This document shows, piece by piece, positions 8,614 through 17,386 of a stretch of 64,000 nt of DNA. The notes under the pieces are model-generated. The model searched no databases. It saw only the letters and a program-made list of their open reading frames with translations, and was not told the DNA's origin. The stretch's first letter is position 1. The number at the start of each line of letters is the position of its first letter. The stretch comes from Sodaliphilus pleomorphus (GTDB taxonomy: Bacteria > Bacteroidota > Bacteroidia > Bacteroidales > Muribaculaceae), in NCBI RefSeq assembly GCF_009676955.1, contig NZ_CP045696.1, positions 434,001 through 498,000 on the forward strand. The letters are read 5' to 3'. The position numbers and the translations under genes are program-made.

Positions 8614-9744
8614 ATGAAATTCAGCGACGTCATTGGAAACGAAGCGGCTGCCAGCCGCATCAGGCGCATGGTTGACGAGGACCGGTTTCCTCATGCGCTG
8701 CTCATTCACGGCCAGGCTGGCGTGCCCAAGCTGGCACTGGCGCAGGCCACGGCTCAATACATACATTGCACCAACCGCACCCCCGACGGCGAGCCGTGCG
8801 GCCAGTGCCCCTCGTGTCTCCAGCACCAAAGTTTCAACCATGCCGACACCTTCTTCTCCTACCCTATCGTGAAGAAAGACAGCAACGACAAGACACCCAC
8901 GAGCGATGAGTGGATAGCGACATGGCAGAAGTTTCTGAGCGAAGACACGGTAGAGGATTACCAGAAGTGGGTCACGCTACTGGGGAAAGATAATGCACAA
9001 CCCATAATATACCAAAGTGAGAGCGACAAAATCATACGCGAGATGAGTTTTGCCGCCTACACGTCAAAGTACAAGGTGCTCATCATGTGGCTTCCCGAAA
9101 AGATGAACGAGGCCTGTGCCAACAAACTGTTGAAGATGATAGAGGAGCCTGCGCCCGACTGCATTTTCCTGCTTGTGAGCGACGATGCCCAAAGCATCCT
9201 GCCCACCATCTACTCGCGGTGCCAGCGCATCGAGCTGAAGCGGCCATCTACCCAGGAGATTGCGAGATATATCGTCTCAAAATACGGGGTCGACTATCAA
9301 GACGCGCTTGCAGTGTCGGCTCCGGCCGACGGCAATGTGGTGCAAGCCGTGCGCAACATGCAACTCGACAGCGAGACCAAGCAATTCCATGCCGACTTTG
9401 TGAAGCTGATGCGGCTGTCCTACATGCGCGACCTCAAGTCGCTCAAGGACTGGAGCGAGCATGTGGCCGACTACAAGCGAGAGAAGACGCGCCGGTTTCT
9501 CACCTACTGCGCGCGCATGGTGAGAGAGAATTTCATCTACAACCTGCACGTGAGGGAGCTCAACTACGAGACTCGCGAGGAGGAGCAATTCAGCACCCGC
9601 TTTGCCCCCTACATCAACGAGGACAACGTGGAACGCATGCTCTATGAGTTCGGCCGGGCCGAGAAAGACATACGCATGAACGGCAATGCCAAGATCGTGC
9701 TCTTTGACCTGGCAATAAAAAACACCATTCTGATAAAAGTGTAA
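8614..9744 (+). CDS. holB: DNA polymerase III subunit delta' (clamp loader)
   Basis: Clamp-loader ATPase-fold protein of 376 aa. MKFSDVIGNEAA and HALLIHGQAGVPK replace a canonical Walker A, as expected for the non-hydrolysing delta' subunit. A four-Cys zinc-type module follows (C..PCGQC..C, residues ~50-70), then a region with NKLLKMIEEPAP and TIYSRCQRIEL (the SRC motif). The length is near the family norm. The start fits the conserved N-terminus even though it is nearly on top of the promoter. The AddB-like gene follows after 72 bp, perhaps co-transcribed. Confidence 0.9.
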   Translation: MKFSDVIGNEAAASRIRRMVDEDRFPHALLIHGQAGVPKLALAQATAQYIHCTNRTPDGEPCGQCPSCLQHQSFNHADTFFSYPIVKKDSNDKTPTSDEWIATWQKFLSEDTVEDYQKWVTLLGKDNAQPIIYQSESDKIIREMSFAAYTSKYKVLIMWLPEKMNEACANKLLKMIEEPAPDCIFLLVSDDAQSILPTIYSRCQRIELKRPSTQEIARYIVSKYGVDYQDALAVSAPADGNVVQAVRNMQLDSETKQFHADFVKLMRLSYMRDLKSLKDWSEHVADYKREKTRRFLTYCARMVRENFIYNLHVRELNYETREEEQFSTRFAPYINEDNVERMLYEFGRAEKDIRMNGNAKIVLFDLAIKNTILIKV

Positions 9745-9816
9745 TAACTAAGCCAACATTACAATTCATCACAATACAACAACAATACATTGTCAACAAT
9801 TTAAATCCACACAACC

Positions 9817-12800
9817 ATGACATCGAGCGATAGAAAGCACACTCCGTTTCTGGAACAGGTGGCCACGCACTACTTAAACAAAGACATTGACCTGAGCAAC
9901 TACTGCTTTGTGTTTCCCAACCGGCGTAGCGGCCAGTTTTTCAAAGACTATTTCACCCGGTCGACCAGCGCTGCGACAACAATGCTGCCCGAGGTTGAAA
10001 CCATAACCGAACTGGTGGCAGAAATCACAGGCGACACCCTGGCCACACCCATCGAGGCGATTTCAATCTTGTACAACGCCTACAAGGAGATAGCCGACGA
10101 CAATAGCCTTCAAGAATTTGACAAATTCATCTTCTGGGGCAACACCATACTGCGCGACTTCAACGATGTAGACATGTATATGGTAGATCCCGAGCAGATT
10201 TTCAGGAACGTGAAGGAGTTGAAGGAAATAGGCACCGACTACCTCACGCCTGAGCTTAAACAGGCTATTGAAAACATCTTCAAGGTGCACATCGACAGCC
10301 AGGACAGCGACACACTGTGGAAAAGTGTGGAAGGCCGGTACGTCAAGCTGTGGGAGCAACTGCACTCGCTGTATGTGACATTCAACAAGCTGCTCGACCA
10401 AGAAGAGCTGTCCTACAACGGCAGGTCGCTGAAAAAAGCTGTGCAGTGCGTTGACAAGGCCACGGCCCAGGAGTTGCCACATGACAAATACATCTTTGCG
10501 GGCTTCAACGTGCTCTCGAAGTGCGAGCAAGAGATTTTCAAGAAACTCAAGCAGAAAGGGCTGGCCGAATTCTGCTGGGACTACAACTCGCGAGCGTTTC
10601 GCGACGACAAGACCAATCAAGCAACAAAATTCATAAGCACCTATATCAAGGATTTTCCCAACGCCATCGACGAGACCGAGATTAATGACTTTCCCGACAT
10701 CACCGTAATAGGCATACCCTCTAATGTGGGGCAGGCCAAATATGCATTTCAAGTGGTAGACGAGCTTGTCGAGAGCAAGAAGATTGCCGATGTGAACAAT
10801 GCCATCGACACGGCCATCGTGCTGCCCGACGAGAGCCTTTTCATCCCGCTGCTCAACTCGGTGAGCGACAAGGTGCCCAATATCAACGTCACCCTGGGCT
10901 ACCCGCTGCGGGGCAGCAGCATCGTCTCGCTCATGCGCATTGTGGCCCAGATGCACAGCCGAGCCCGGCGCGAGGGCGGGAAGCGAGACTTCGCCTTCTT
11001 GAAAGAAGATGTGAAGTGCGTGCTCTCCCACCCTGTCATCAAGTCGCACTACGGCCCCGAGGCAACTCGGCTGACCAGCGAGATTGACAACAGCAACGCC
11101 TACACCATCACCGAAAAGCAATTTTCCGGCTATGGCTTTGCCGACCTGTTTGAGACCATACACGACGTGAAGAACGAGGAGGAGATCGAGTGCTATATCG
11201 AGCGTATCAAGCATTTTGTAGAGAAAACGTGCCTGGCTACAGGCCAGCAGTGCAATGCCGCAGCCCCCGACCCCGATGCCGAGGATGAGCCCATGAGCTT
11301 GCAGGCGGCCTTTGCACGCCAGTACCTCGATGTGCTCAACGAGACGCAAGACGTCATCTCGCATTACGGCATACCCATGTGCGAATGCTCGATTTTCTAT
11401 CTCATCGACCGCTTGACCTCGCTCTACACCATCCCCTTCCAGGGCGAGCCCCTGGCCGGGCTGCAGGTGATGGGCATGCTGGAAACCAGGTGCCTCGACT
11501 TCAAGAATCTCATCATGCTGTCGATGTCGGAACGCATCTTTCCCCGCAAGTACTTCTCGAGCAGCTTTATTCCGGTCAACATGCGCCGGCACTACCAAAT
11601 GTCGACCATCGAGCATCAAGAGTCGATGACCGCCTATTACTTCTACCGGCTCATCAGCCGTGCCGAGAATGTGTATCTGCTCTACGACACCACCACCCAA
11701 TCGCTCGGCTCGGGCGAGCACTCTCGATTTATCGACCAACTCGAGAAAATATATGGCGTGAAAATGCACTTCAGACAGCTCAACATGAAGATAAAGCCTG
11801 CAAGCAGCCTCGCAATAAGCATCGACAAGGACGAGGCAACTTGGAAGGCAATCGAGGCCTACAGGCAAGAGGCCTCGGGGCAATACCTGTCGGCAAGCAG
11901 CATCAAGGAATTGATAAGGTGTCCACTCAAGTTCTACTTTCATCACATCCAGAAGCTGAACGAAGACAACGACGACTCAGAGTTTATGGACGCCTCCACC
12001 TTTGGCAGCATTGTGCACGACACCCTGCAGCAATTGTACTACCCTGCCGAGTTGAATGGCACCGGCAAGCACAATATAGTGAACAAGGGCGCCATCGAAG
12101 GGTTTATCAAGAAAAGGCTCGAGAACTGTGTGGTGAGCAACACCAACAGCCTGTATCTGCACAAAAAGGAGGCCGAGCTCGACGACCCGCTCACTGGCGA
12201 TGCCTTGATAGTAAAGGACGCCCTGATAATCTTTGTAAAAAAGGTGCTGACCCACGACCTGGACCTGCTCAAGAAGCACGAAACCGACTACTTTGAGATA
12301 TATGAGTGCGAGCAGCAACACGAGCTCACGCTCAAGCTTCCAGGCGCAAAACAGCAATTCAACTTCATGTACCGCATCGACCGCGCCGACAAGATAGGCG
12401 GCAAGGGGCCGTTGAGAATAATCGACTACAAGACAGGCGGCGACGAGACAAAATTTTCATATACCGCCGACCTCGTCGACCCGACCAAAAGCAAACTGCA
12501 AGCCATCATGCAGCTGTTTCTGTATTGCAATGCCTATGCACAGGAGCACCCTGGCGAGAAGGAAATACAGCCTGTGATCTACAAGCTGAAGGACATGGAC
12601 AAGTCGGGCATCTTCTATGGCACCAACGAGATTGCAGACTTCAAGGCAGAATATGCAGACGCGAGCCCTGAAAAGAAGAAGCACAACGTCAACGCTGAGT
12701 TTGTTGACGAAATCGACAGGGTCATGAGCAATTTCTTCGATCGAGAGGTCAAACTGAAGCAATGCGATGCCACCCAGCAGGCGCCCCCGTGCAGCTACTG

Positions 12801-12828
12801 CAAGTTTGTGGAATTTTGCCGGCGATAA
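9817..12828 (+). CDS. AddB-like PD-(D/E)XK nuclease/helicase-fold protein
   Basis: A 1003-aa protein resembling the AddB/RexB subunit of the AddAB recombination nuclease. The N-terminal inactive-helicase-like region begins with CFVFPNRRSGQFF. The C-terminal nuclease domain has CPLKFYF, GSIVHDTL, RIDRAD and IIDYKTGG, the active-site D and DXK of the RecB family. A CX2CX5C group (C992, C995, C1001) together with the Cys of RCPLKFYF fits the AddB 4Fe-4S staple. It would process double-strand breaks for RecA loading. No AddA-like UvrD helicase gene is in the window, so the partner must lie elsewhere. The assignment to AddB rather than another nuclease of this fold is likely but not certain. Confidence 0.82.
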   Translation: MTSSDRKHTPFLEQVATHYLNKDIDLSNYCFVFPNRRSGQFFKDYFTRSTSAATTMLPEVETITELVAEITGDTLATPIEAISILYNAYKEIADDNSLQEFDKFIFWGNTILRDFNDVDMYMVDPEQIFRNVKELKEIGTDYLTPELKQAIENIFKVHIDSQDSDTLWKSVEGRYVKLWEQLHSLYVTFNKLLDQEELSYNGRSLKKAVQCVDKATAQELPHDKYIFAGFNVLSKCEQEIFKKLKQKGLAEFCWDYNSRAFRDDKTNQATKFISTYIKDFPNAIDETEINDFPDITVIGIPSNVGQAKYAFQVVDELVESKKIADVNNAIDTAIVLPDESLFIPLLNSVSDKVPNINVTLGYPLRGSSIVSLMRIVAQMHSRARREGGKRDFAFLKEDVKCVLSHPVIKSHYGPEATRLTSEIDNSNAYTITEKQFSGYGFADLFETIHDVKNEEEIECYIERIKHFVEKTCLATGQQCNAAAPDPDAEDEPMSLQAAFARQYLDVLNETQDVISHYGIPMCECSIFYLIDRLTSLYTIPFQGEPLAGLQVMGMLETRCLDFKNLIMLSMSERIFPRKYFSSSFIPVNMRRHYQMSTIEHQESMTAYYFYRLISRAENVYLLYDTTTQSLGSGEHSRFIDQLEKIYGVKMHFRQLNMKIKPASSLAISIDKDEATWKAIEAYRQEASGQYLSASSIKELIRCPLKFYFHHIQKLNEDNDDSEFMDASTFGSIVHDTLQQLYYPAELNGTGKHNIVNKGAIEGFIKKRLENCVVSNTNSLYLHKKEAELDDPLTGDALIVKDALIIFVKKVLTHDLDLLKKHETDYFEIYECEQQHELTLKLPGAKQQFNFMYRIDRADKIGGKGPLRIIDYKTGGDETKFSYTADLVDPTKSKLQAIMQLFLYCNAYAQEHPGEKEIQPVIYKLKDMDKSGIFYGTNEIADFKAEYADASPEKKKHNVNAEFVDEIDRVMSNFFDREVKLKQCDATQQAPPCSYCKFVEFCRR

Positions 12829-12892
12829 GCCACAACGGGCATCGGTGTGAGGGCTATGCGCTTGATTTTGACTTGAAAAAAAGTCAAAAATA

Positions 12893-12922
12893 TTGCTAAC
12901 TCGAAAATAATGAGTATCTTTG
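12893..12922 (+). promoter_or_regulatory. Promoter of rpsA
   Basis: TTG at 12893-12895 and TATCTTTG at 12915-12922, spaced 19 bp. The predicted leader is ~55 nt. Confidence 0.82.
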
Positions 12923-12984
12923 CACTCGGTTTGGCGGGAACGAATCTGTCAAACGCAATTAACTAATTTTATTAACTATTTTAA

Positions 12985-14763
12985 ATGAGCGAAGAATTAA
13001 AAAATTCTCCAATCGAGGATTTCGATTGGGAAGCCTTTGAAAAAGGCGACACTCAAGGCGAGAAATCTCGCGAAGAACTGGAAAAAACCTACGACAAGTC
13101 GATGGGTTCGTTCAAGGACCACGAAGTGACCGAAGGTACTGTCATCTCTATCAACAAGCGCGAGGTGGTGGTTAACATCGGTGCTAAGTCGGACGGCATC
13201 ATTCCCTACAACGAGTTCCGCTACAATCCCGACCTCAAGGTGGGCGACACCGTAGAAGTCTATGTGGAGTCGCAGGAGGATCGCAAGGGGCAGCTTGTGC
13301 TCTCACACAAGAAAGCCCGTGCATCCAAGAGCTGGGAACGCGTTAACCAAGCGCTTGCTAACGACGAAGTCATCAAGGGCTACATCAAGTGCCGCACCAA
13401 GGGTGGCATGATTGTAGACGTGTTTGGCATCGAGGCCTTCCTGCCCGGCAGCCAGATCGACGTGAAGCCCATACGCGACTACGATGTCTTCGTTGGCAAA
13501 ACGATGGAGTTCAAGGTTGTGAAGATCAACCAAGAGTTCAAGAATGTTGTGGTATCGCACAAAGCTCTCATCGAGGCAGAGCTTGAGCAGCAACGCAAAG
13601 AAATCATTTCTCATCTCGAGAAAGGCCAAGTGCTCGAGGGCACAGTCAAAAACATCACCCCCTATGGCGTGTTTATCGACCTGGGTGGCGTCGACGGCCT
13701 CATTCACATCACCGACCTCTCGTGGGGCCGCGTGAACAACCCTGCCGACATTGTTCAACCCGACCAGAAGCTGAATGTGGTGATTCTCGACTTTGACGAG
13801 GAGAAGAAGCGCATAGCACTGGGCCTGAAGCAACTGCAGCCACACCCGTGGGACAAGCTGGATCCCAACTTGAAGGTGGGCGACCGCGTGAAGGGCAAGG
13901 TTGTGGTCATGACCGACTACGGTGCATTTGTGGAGATTGCTCCCGGTGTCGAGGGCTTGATCCACGTGAGCGAGATGAGCTGGTCGCAGCACCTGCGCAG
14001 CGCTCAAGACTTCATGAAGGTGGGCGACGAGGTAGAGGCCCAAATCCTCACTCTCGACCGCGAGGAGCGCAAGATGTCGCTCGGCATCAAGCAGCTCAAG
14101 CCCGATCCATGGGAGAATATCGAAGAGAAATATCCTGTAGGCAGCAAGCACACTGCCAAGGTGCGCAACTTCACCAACTTCGGCGTGTTTGTCGAGCTTG
14201 AAGAGGGTGTCGACGGTCTGATTCACATCAGCGACCTGAGCTGGACCAAGAAGATCAAGCACCCGAGCGAGTTCACTCAAATAGGTGCCGACATCGACGT
14301 GATGGTTCTGGAGATCGACAAGGAGAACCGCCGCCTGAGCTTGAGCCACAAGCAGCTCGAAGAGAATCCCTGGGATGTGTTTGAGACCATCTTCAAGGTG
14401 GGCAGCATCCACGAGGGCACTATCACCGAGATGCTCGACAAGGGCGCAGTCATCAGCCTGCCCTATGGCGTCGAGGGCTTTGCCACTCCCAAGCACCTGG
14501 TGAAGGAAGACGGCACTCAGGCCAAGAAAGACGAGAAACTGCCCTTCAAGGTGATTGAGTTCAACAAGGATGCCAAGCGCATCATTCTCTCGCACAGCCG
14601 CATCTTCGAAGACAAGCAGAAAGATGAGAACCGCAAGGCTCACAAGGGCAACAAGCGCGAGGAAGAGCCAATGATCAACAACACCATCGAGAAGACCACC
14701 CTGGGCGACATCAGCCAGCTGGCTGAGCTCAAGGCCAAGCTCGAGAAGGGTGAGCAGAAGTAA
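12985..14763 (+). CDS. rpsA: 30S ribosomal protein S1
   Basis: A 592-aa protein with six S1 RNA-binding repeats. Their core motifs begin near residues 49, 133, 215, 300, 387 and 473, for example YGVFIDLGGVDGLIHI and YGAFVEIAPGVEGLIHV. A Lys/Glu-rich tail follows. It mediates mRNA binding to the 30S subunit. The short acidic N-terminus (EDFDWEAFEKG) is typical of Bacteroidetes S1. It is monocistronic, with its own promoter and a strong terminator. Confidence 0.97.
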   Translation: MSEELKNSPIEDFDWEAFEKGDTQGEKSREELEKTYDKSMGSFKDHEVTEGTVISINKREVVVNIGAKSDGIIPYNEFRYNPDLKVGDTVEVYVESQEDRKGQLVLSHKKARASKSWERVNQALANDEVIKGYIKCRTKGGMIVDVFGIEAFLPGSQIDVKPIRDYDVFVGKTMEFKVVKINQEFKNVVVSHKALIEAELEQQRKEIISHLEKGQVLEGTVKNITPYGVFIDLGGVDGLIHITDLSWGRVNNPADIVQPDQKLNVVILDFDEEKKRIALGLKQLQPHPWDKLDPNLKVGDRVKGKVVVMTDYGAFVEIAPGVEGLIHVSEMSWSQHLRSAQDFMKVGDEVEAQILTLDREERKMSLGIKQLKPDPWENIEEKYPVGSKHTAKVRNFTNFGVFVELEEGVDGLIHISDLSWTKKIKHPSEFTQIGADIDVMVLEIDKENRRLSLSHKQLEENPWDVFETIFKVGSIHEGTITEMLDKGAVISLPYGVEGFATPKHLVKEDGTQAKKDEKLPFKVIEFNKDAKRIILSHSRIFEDKQKDENRKAHKGNKREEEPMINNTIEKTTLGDISQLAELKAKLEKGEQK

Positions 14764-14815
14764 TCTCTATCTCGCTACAGGACACAACCAGATTTTTTTT
14801 CTGAACACAAATAGC

Positions 14816-14858
14816 GCAAGCGGCAACCGCAACAGGGGGTTGCCGCTTGCTTTTTTTT
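14816..14858 (+). terminator. Terminator of rpsA
   Basis: Perfect 13-bp stem (14816-14828 with 14838-14850), 9-nt loop, then eight T. Confidence 0.95.
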
Positions 14859-14859
14859 A

Positions 14860-14891
14860 TTTGTATCATTCACCAAAAAGTATTACATTTG
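14860..14891 (+). promoter_or_regulatory. Promoter of the lipoprotein gene at 14914
   Basis: TTTG at 14860-14863 and TACATTTG at 14884-14891 with a 20-bp spacer, a full-consensus match. The T-run of the rpsA terminator abuts the -33 box. Confidence 0.85.
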
Positions 14892-14913
14892 CAACGCATT
14901 TAGAGAAAACCCG

Positions 14914-15312
14914 ATGAAACGCGTTGCGTTGCTCATATTATCCACGCTGGCAACGGCAGTGACGATGCTCACCAGTTGCACACCCGACACCGGCAAGTCG
15001 CACGACGACAACAGCCAGGCGGGCAGCGAGGCGCAACAAGCGAGCAGGCAAGAGGTCACGACGCCAGGCACCCCCAAAGCCGACACGCTGACGGGCGTGG
15101 CCATAGGCGGTGCCCACTCGAGCATAGAGCTGCAAGATGCACACGGGGGCGAGCATGAGTTCTCCTACCCCGATATCGATCCCAGCAAGGTCGACACCTG
15201 GGTTGAAGGCGACACCATGGTGGTGACCTACATCCACAACAGCGACCCCGAGGTGGGCGACAGCGTGCTATCGCTCAGGCAAAGCAATCGTGCCAAGGCC
15301 GATGAGTATTAG
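14914..15312 (+). CDS. Small putative lipoprotein, unknown function
   Basis: A 132-aa protein with a signal peptide of ~23 residues and a lipobox (MLTSC), so probably membrane-anchored. A Ser/Gln/Asp-rich linker (~25-55) follows, then a compact ~75-residue domain. That domain contains HSSIELQDAHGGEHEFSYP and DTWVEGDTMVVTYI, resembling small beta-rich domains of Bacteroidales lipoproteins. I do not recognise a family. It has its own promoter and precedes tRNA-Gly by 39 bp. Confidence 0.75.
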   Translation: MKRVALLILSTLATAVTMLTSCTPDTGKSHDDNSQAGSEAQQASRQEVTTPGTPKADTLTGVAIGGAHSSIELQDAHGGEHEFSYPDIDPSKVDTWVEGDTMVVTYIHNSDPEVGDSVLSLRQSNRAKADEY

Positions 15313-15351
15313 GGCCTGAAGCATCTCTCTCTAAAGCTTAACGCGAGAAAC

Positions 15352-15424
15352 GCGGTAGTAGCTCAGTTGGTAGAGCGGCGGCTTCCCAAGCCGCAGGTCG
15401 CGGGTTCGAGCCCCGTCTACCGCT
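15352..15424 (+). tRNA. tRNA-Gly (anticodon CCC)
   Basis: A 73-nt cloverleaf. The acceptor stem GCGGTAG pairs with CTACCGC, the D-arm has AGCTCAGTTGGTAGAGC, the anticodon loop TTCCCAA has CCC, and the T-arm has GGGTTCGAGCCC. Discriminator T. No CCA is encoded. A terminator follows at 15451. Confidence 0.96.
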
Positions 15425-15450
15425 CAACACGTGTTGCCACGACACAGTGC

Positions 15451-15488
15451 AAAGCTCAAAACCCATAGTTATGGGTTTTGAGCTTTTT
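15451..15488 (+). terminator. Terminator after tRNA-Gly
   Basis: Perfect 16-bp stem (15451-15466 with 15471-15486), 4-nt loop, ending in a T-run. Confidence 0.93.
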
Positions 15489-15594
15489 GCGTGTGTAGTG
15501 GCACAACTGTTTTTTAACTATTGTTGTACTTGCTGGGCAAGTTATTGGCACTTATACCTTCTATTTTTGCAATAGAAAAAAGAAATGGAGGTAA

Positions 15595-15894
15595 ATGATG
15601 AATGCCAATACACTGACAACAACCGACCACGTGATTGCTTCGATCGAGGTGAACGGCCGCATACTGGCCTCGGTGAGCAAGAGCAATTTTTCGAGTCTGC
15701 AAGAGGTTGCAAAATTCCTGATAGCAATGGCGGGCAAGTACATAGGCCTTGCCAAGCTCACGATAAGAAACAAGACCCAGGGATGGACGACCACGATGGC
15801 CTATGCCATGCGCAACAACACGCCAGCTGCCATGGGCGTCATGGGCCTCAAGGGGGGCACGCCTCGCGACGGGCTGCAGTACCGCCTGTGGTGA
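15595..15894 (+). CDS. Hypothetical 99-aa protein
   Basis: A small soluble protein with no signal peptide. The central part (VIASIEVNGRILASVSKSNF, then LQEVAKFLIAMAG, then LTIRNKTQGWTTTMAYAM) suggests a beta-alpha-beta layout like small Bacteroidales proteins of unknown function. I cannot name it. A good Shine-Dalgarno (GGAGG at 15587-15591), rare in this genome, precedes ATG-ATG at 15595/15598, so either start is possible. A -7 box TATTTTTG lies at 15562-15569. Confidence 0.7.
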   Translation: MMNANTLTTTDHVIASIEVNGRILASVSKSNFSSLQEVAKFLIAMAGKYIGLAKLTIRNKTQGWTTTMAYAMRNNTPAAMGVMGLKGGTPRDGLQYRLW

Positions 15895-15932
15895 CACGGC
15901 AACTGCCCGGCGACCAGTGCCGCGCCCACATG

Positions 15933-15963
15933 TTGCAAGTGTGAAATATAGTGGTTAATTTTG
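15933..15963 (+). promoter_or_regulatory. Promoter of the lipocalin-like lipoprotein gene
   Basis: TTG at 15933-15935 and TAATTTTG at 15956-15963 with a 20-bp spacer, about 40 bp upstream of the ATG. Confidence 0.8.
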
Positions 15964-16003
15964 CAGGCAGAAAAAGAAACAATCGCCAGCAAAAGAGAAA
16001 AAA

Positions 16004-16423
16004 ATGAAGAATACACTCATCGCCATCACGGCTGCCATTGCCCTCGCAGCGACCTCGTGCGGCCACAGCGGGCAAGCCACACGGGCCAGCCAGCCCGACA
16101 CCCTCGCCCAAGACTTGCAAGACACGGCCACCTTGTGCGGCACGTGGCTCGCCACGACGGCCGCAAGCCAGGACTCGGCCGCGGGCTTCAGGCTCGACGA
16201 CGGCGGCAAGGCCTCGAGCATCAACAACCGGCAGGTAGCCATCGAGGCCTGGAGTGCAAGCGAGCACCCCGACTCTATCACGCTGATTGCCACAGTGCAG
16301 GTCAAGAAGCTGGCAAGGCGCGACACCATGAAATATGCCTACCGGTTTATAAAGCCCGACAGCCTGCTCCTGTACTCGGGCGGCAAGCTCTGGGCGGCCT
16401 ACGCGCGAAAGAAAAAGAAATAG
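16004..16423 (+). CDS. Lipocalin-like lipoprotein
   Basis: A 139-aa protein with a signal peptide and lipobox ending at C19 (AATSC). The mature part begins a lipocalin-like beta-barrel pattern common in Bacteroidales lipoproteins: LCGTW, GFRLDDGGKASSIN, IEAWSA, DSITLIA, then a closing strand DSLLLYSGGKLW. The function is unknown; related proteins are thought to bind small hydrophobic ligands at the envelope. It is monocistronic with its own promoter. It ends in a run of lysines (KKKK). Confidence 0.75.
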   Translation: MKNTLIAITAAIALAATSCGHSGQATRASQPDTLAQDLQDTATLCGTWLATTAASQDSAAGFRLDDGGKASSINNRQVAIEAWSASEHPDSITLIATVQVKKLARRDTMKYAYRFIKPDSLLLYSGGKLWAAYARKKKK

Positions 16424-16672
16424 CCCACCCAGCCGCAGGCAGCACCTGCCCCGCCCCATCGCTCACGGCCCGGGAGGATCCCGCGGGCAATGGACCGATT
16501 TCTAAAAAACATTAAATAATCACGGGCCATAACGGCAGATAGCGCTTTTATTAGTAACTTTACAAGCCAGAAATGTATAGGGTTGATTTCGGCTAATGTT
16601 AAGATCAGGAATATACAACTAATTCACAAGATATAAGAAAACTTAATAGTACTATTTAAAAAAGAACTGAAA

Positions 16673-17365
16673 ATGGTTTATTCACAAGAAGTACAGAACA
16701 TGTGCTGCGTAGCTAAGGGTGCTAACCACCCTTCTGCTCCAATTCCAGAGGAGGGAAAATGGGTTAGGTCGAAAGAAATAAAAGACGTTTCGGGCTTCTC
16801 TCACGGCATCGGGTGGTGCGCTCCTCAGCAAGGAGCCTGCAAGCTCTCGCTCAACGTGAAAGAGGGCGTGATCGAGGAGTGTCTGATCGAGACCATAGGC
16901 TGCTCGGGCATGACCCACAGTGCTGCCATGGCTGCCGAGATACTGCCTGGCAAGACCATACTCGAGGCGCTCAACACCGACCTGGTGTGCGATGCCATCA
17001 ACACGGCAATGCGCGAGCTCTTCTTGCAGATTGTGTATGGCCGCACCCAGTCGGCCTTCTCCGAGGGCGGCCTGGTCGTGGGCGCATCGCTCGAAGACCT
17101 GGGCAAGGGCCTGCGCAGCCAGGTGGGCACCATGTTTGGCACCAAGGCCAAGGGTGTGCGCTATCTTGAGATGACCGAGGGCTACGTGACCCGCATGGCA
17201 CTCGACAAGAACAACGAGGTGATAGGCTACGAGTTCCTGAGCCTGGGCAAGTTTACCGATGCCTTGAAGAAGGGCAAGACCCCCGAGGAGGCGCTTGCAG
17301 GGGCCAAGGGCCACTACGGACGTTTTGAGAATGCAGCTAAATATATTGACCCACGTAAAGAATAA
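16673..17365 (+). CDS. NifU-like iron-sulfur scaffold protein, partner of GGGtGRT
   Basis: A 230-aa protein related to the NifU/IscU N-terminal scaffold fold. Cysteines occur as a CC pair (residues ~11-12), in GWCAPQQGACKLSL, and in EECLIETIGCSGMTHSAAMAAEIL. The last resembles the scaffold's Cys-containing helix start. These proteins occur next to GGGtGRT-family genes, as here (21-bp gap). The pair probably acts on an Fe-S cofactor in the cytosol, but the reaction is unknown. A weak -7 like box TAACTTTA lies near 16554. The start MVYSQEVQN fits the family. The scaffold role is inferred from fold and Cys pattern only. Confidence 0.8.
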   Translation: MVYSQEVQNMCCVAKGANHPSAPIPEEGKWVRSKEIKDVSGFSHGIGWCAPQQGACKLSLNVKEGVIEECLIETIGCSGMTHSAAMAAEILPGKTILEALNTDLVCDAINTAMRELFLQIVYGRTQSAFSEGGLVVGASLEDLGKGLRSQVGTMFGTKAKGVRYLEMTEGYVTRMALDKNNEVIGYEFLSLGKFTDALKKGKTPEEALAGAKGHYGRFENAAKYIDPRKE

Positions 17366-17386
17366 TAAGGAGGAGGATACAAAATT

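Noticed and set aside
10063..11946. Long open frame on the minus strand opposite the AddB-like gene (627 codons).
   Set aside because: It has many His/Leu/Val-rich stretches typical of antisense frames and no family likeness; the plus-strand gene has a complete motif set.
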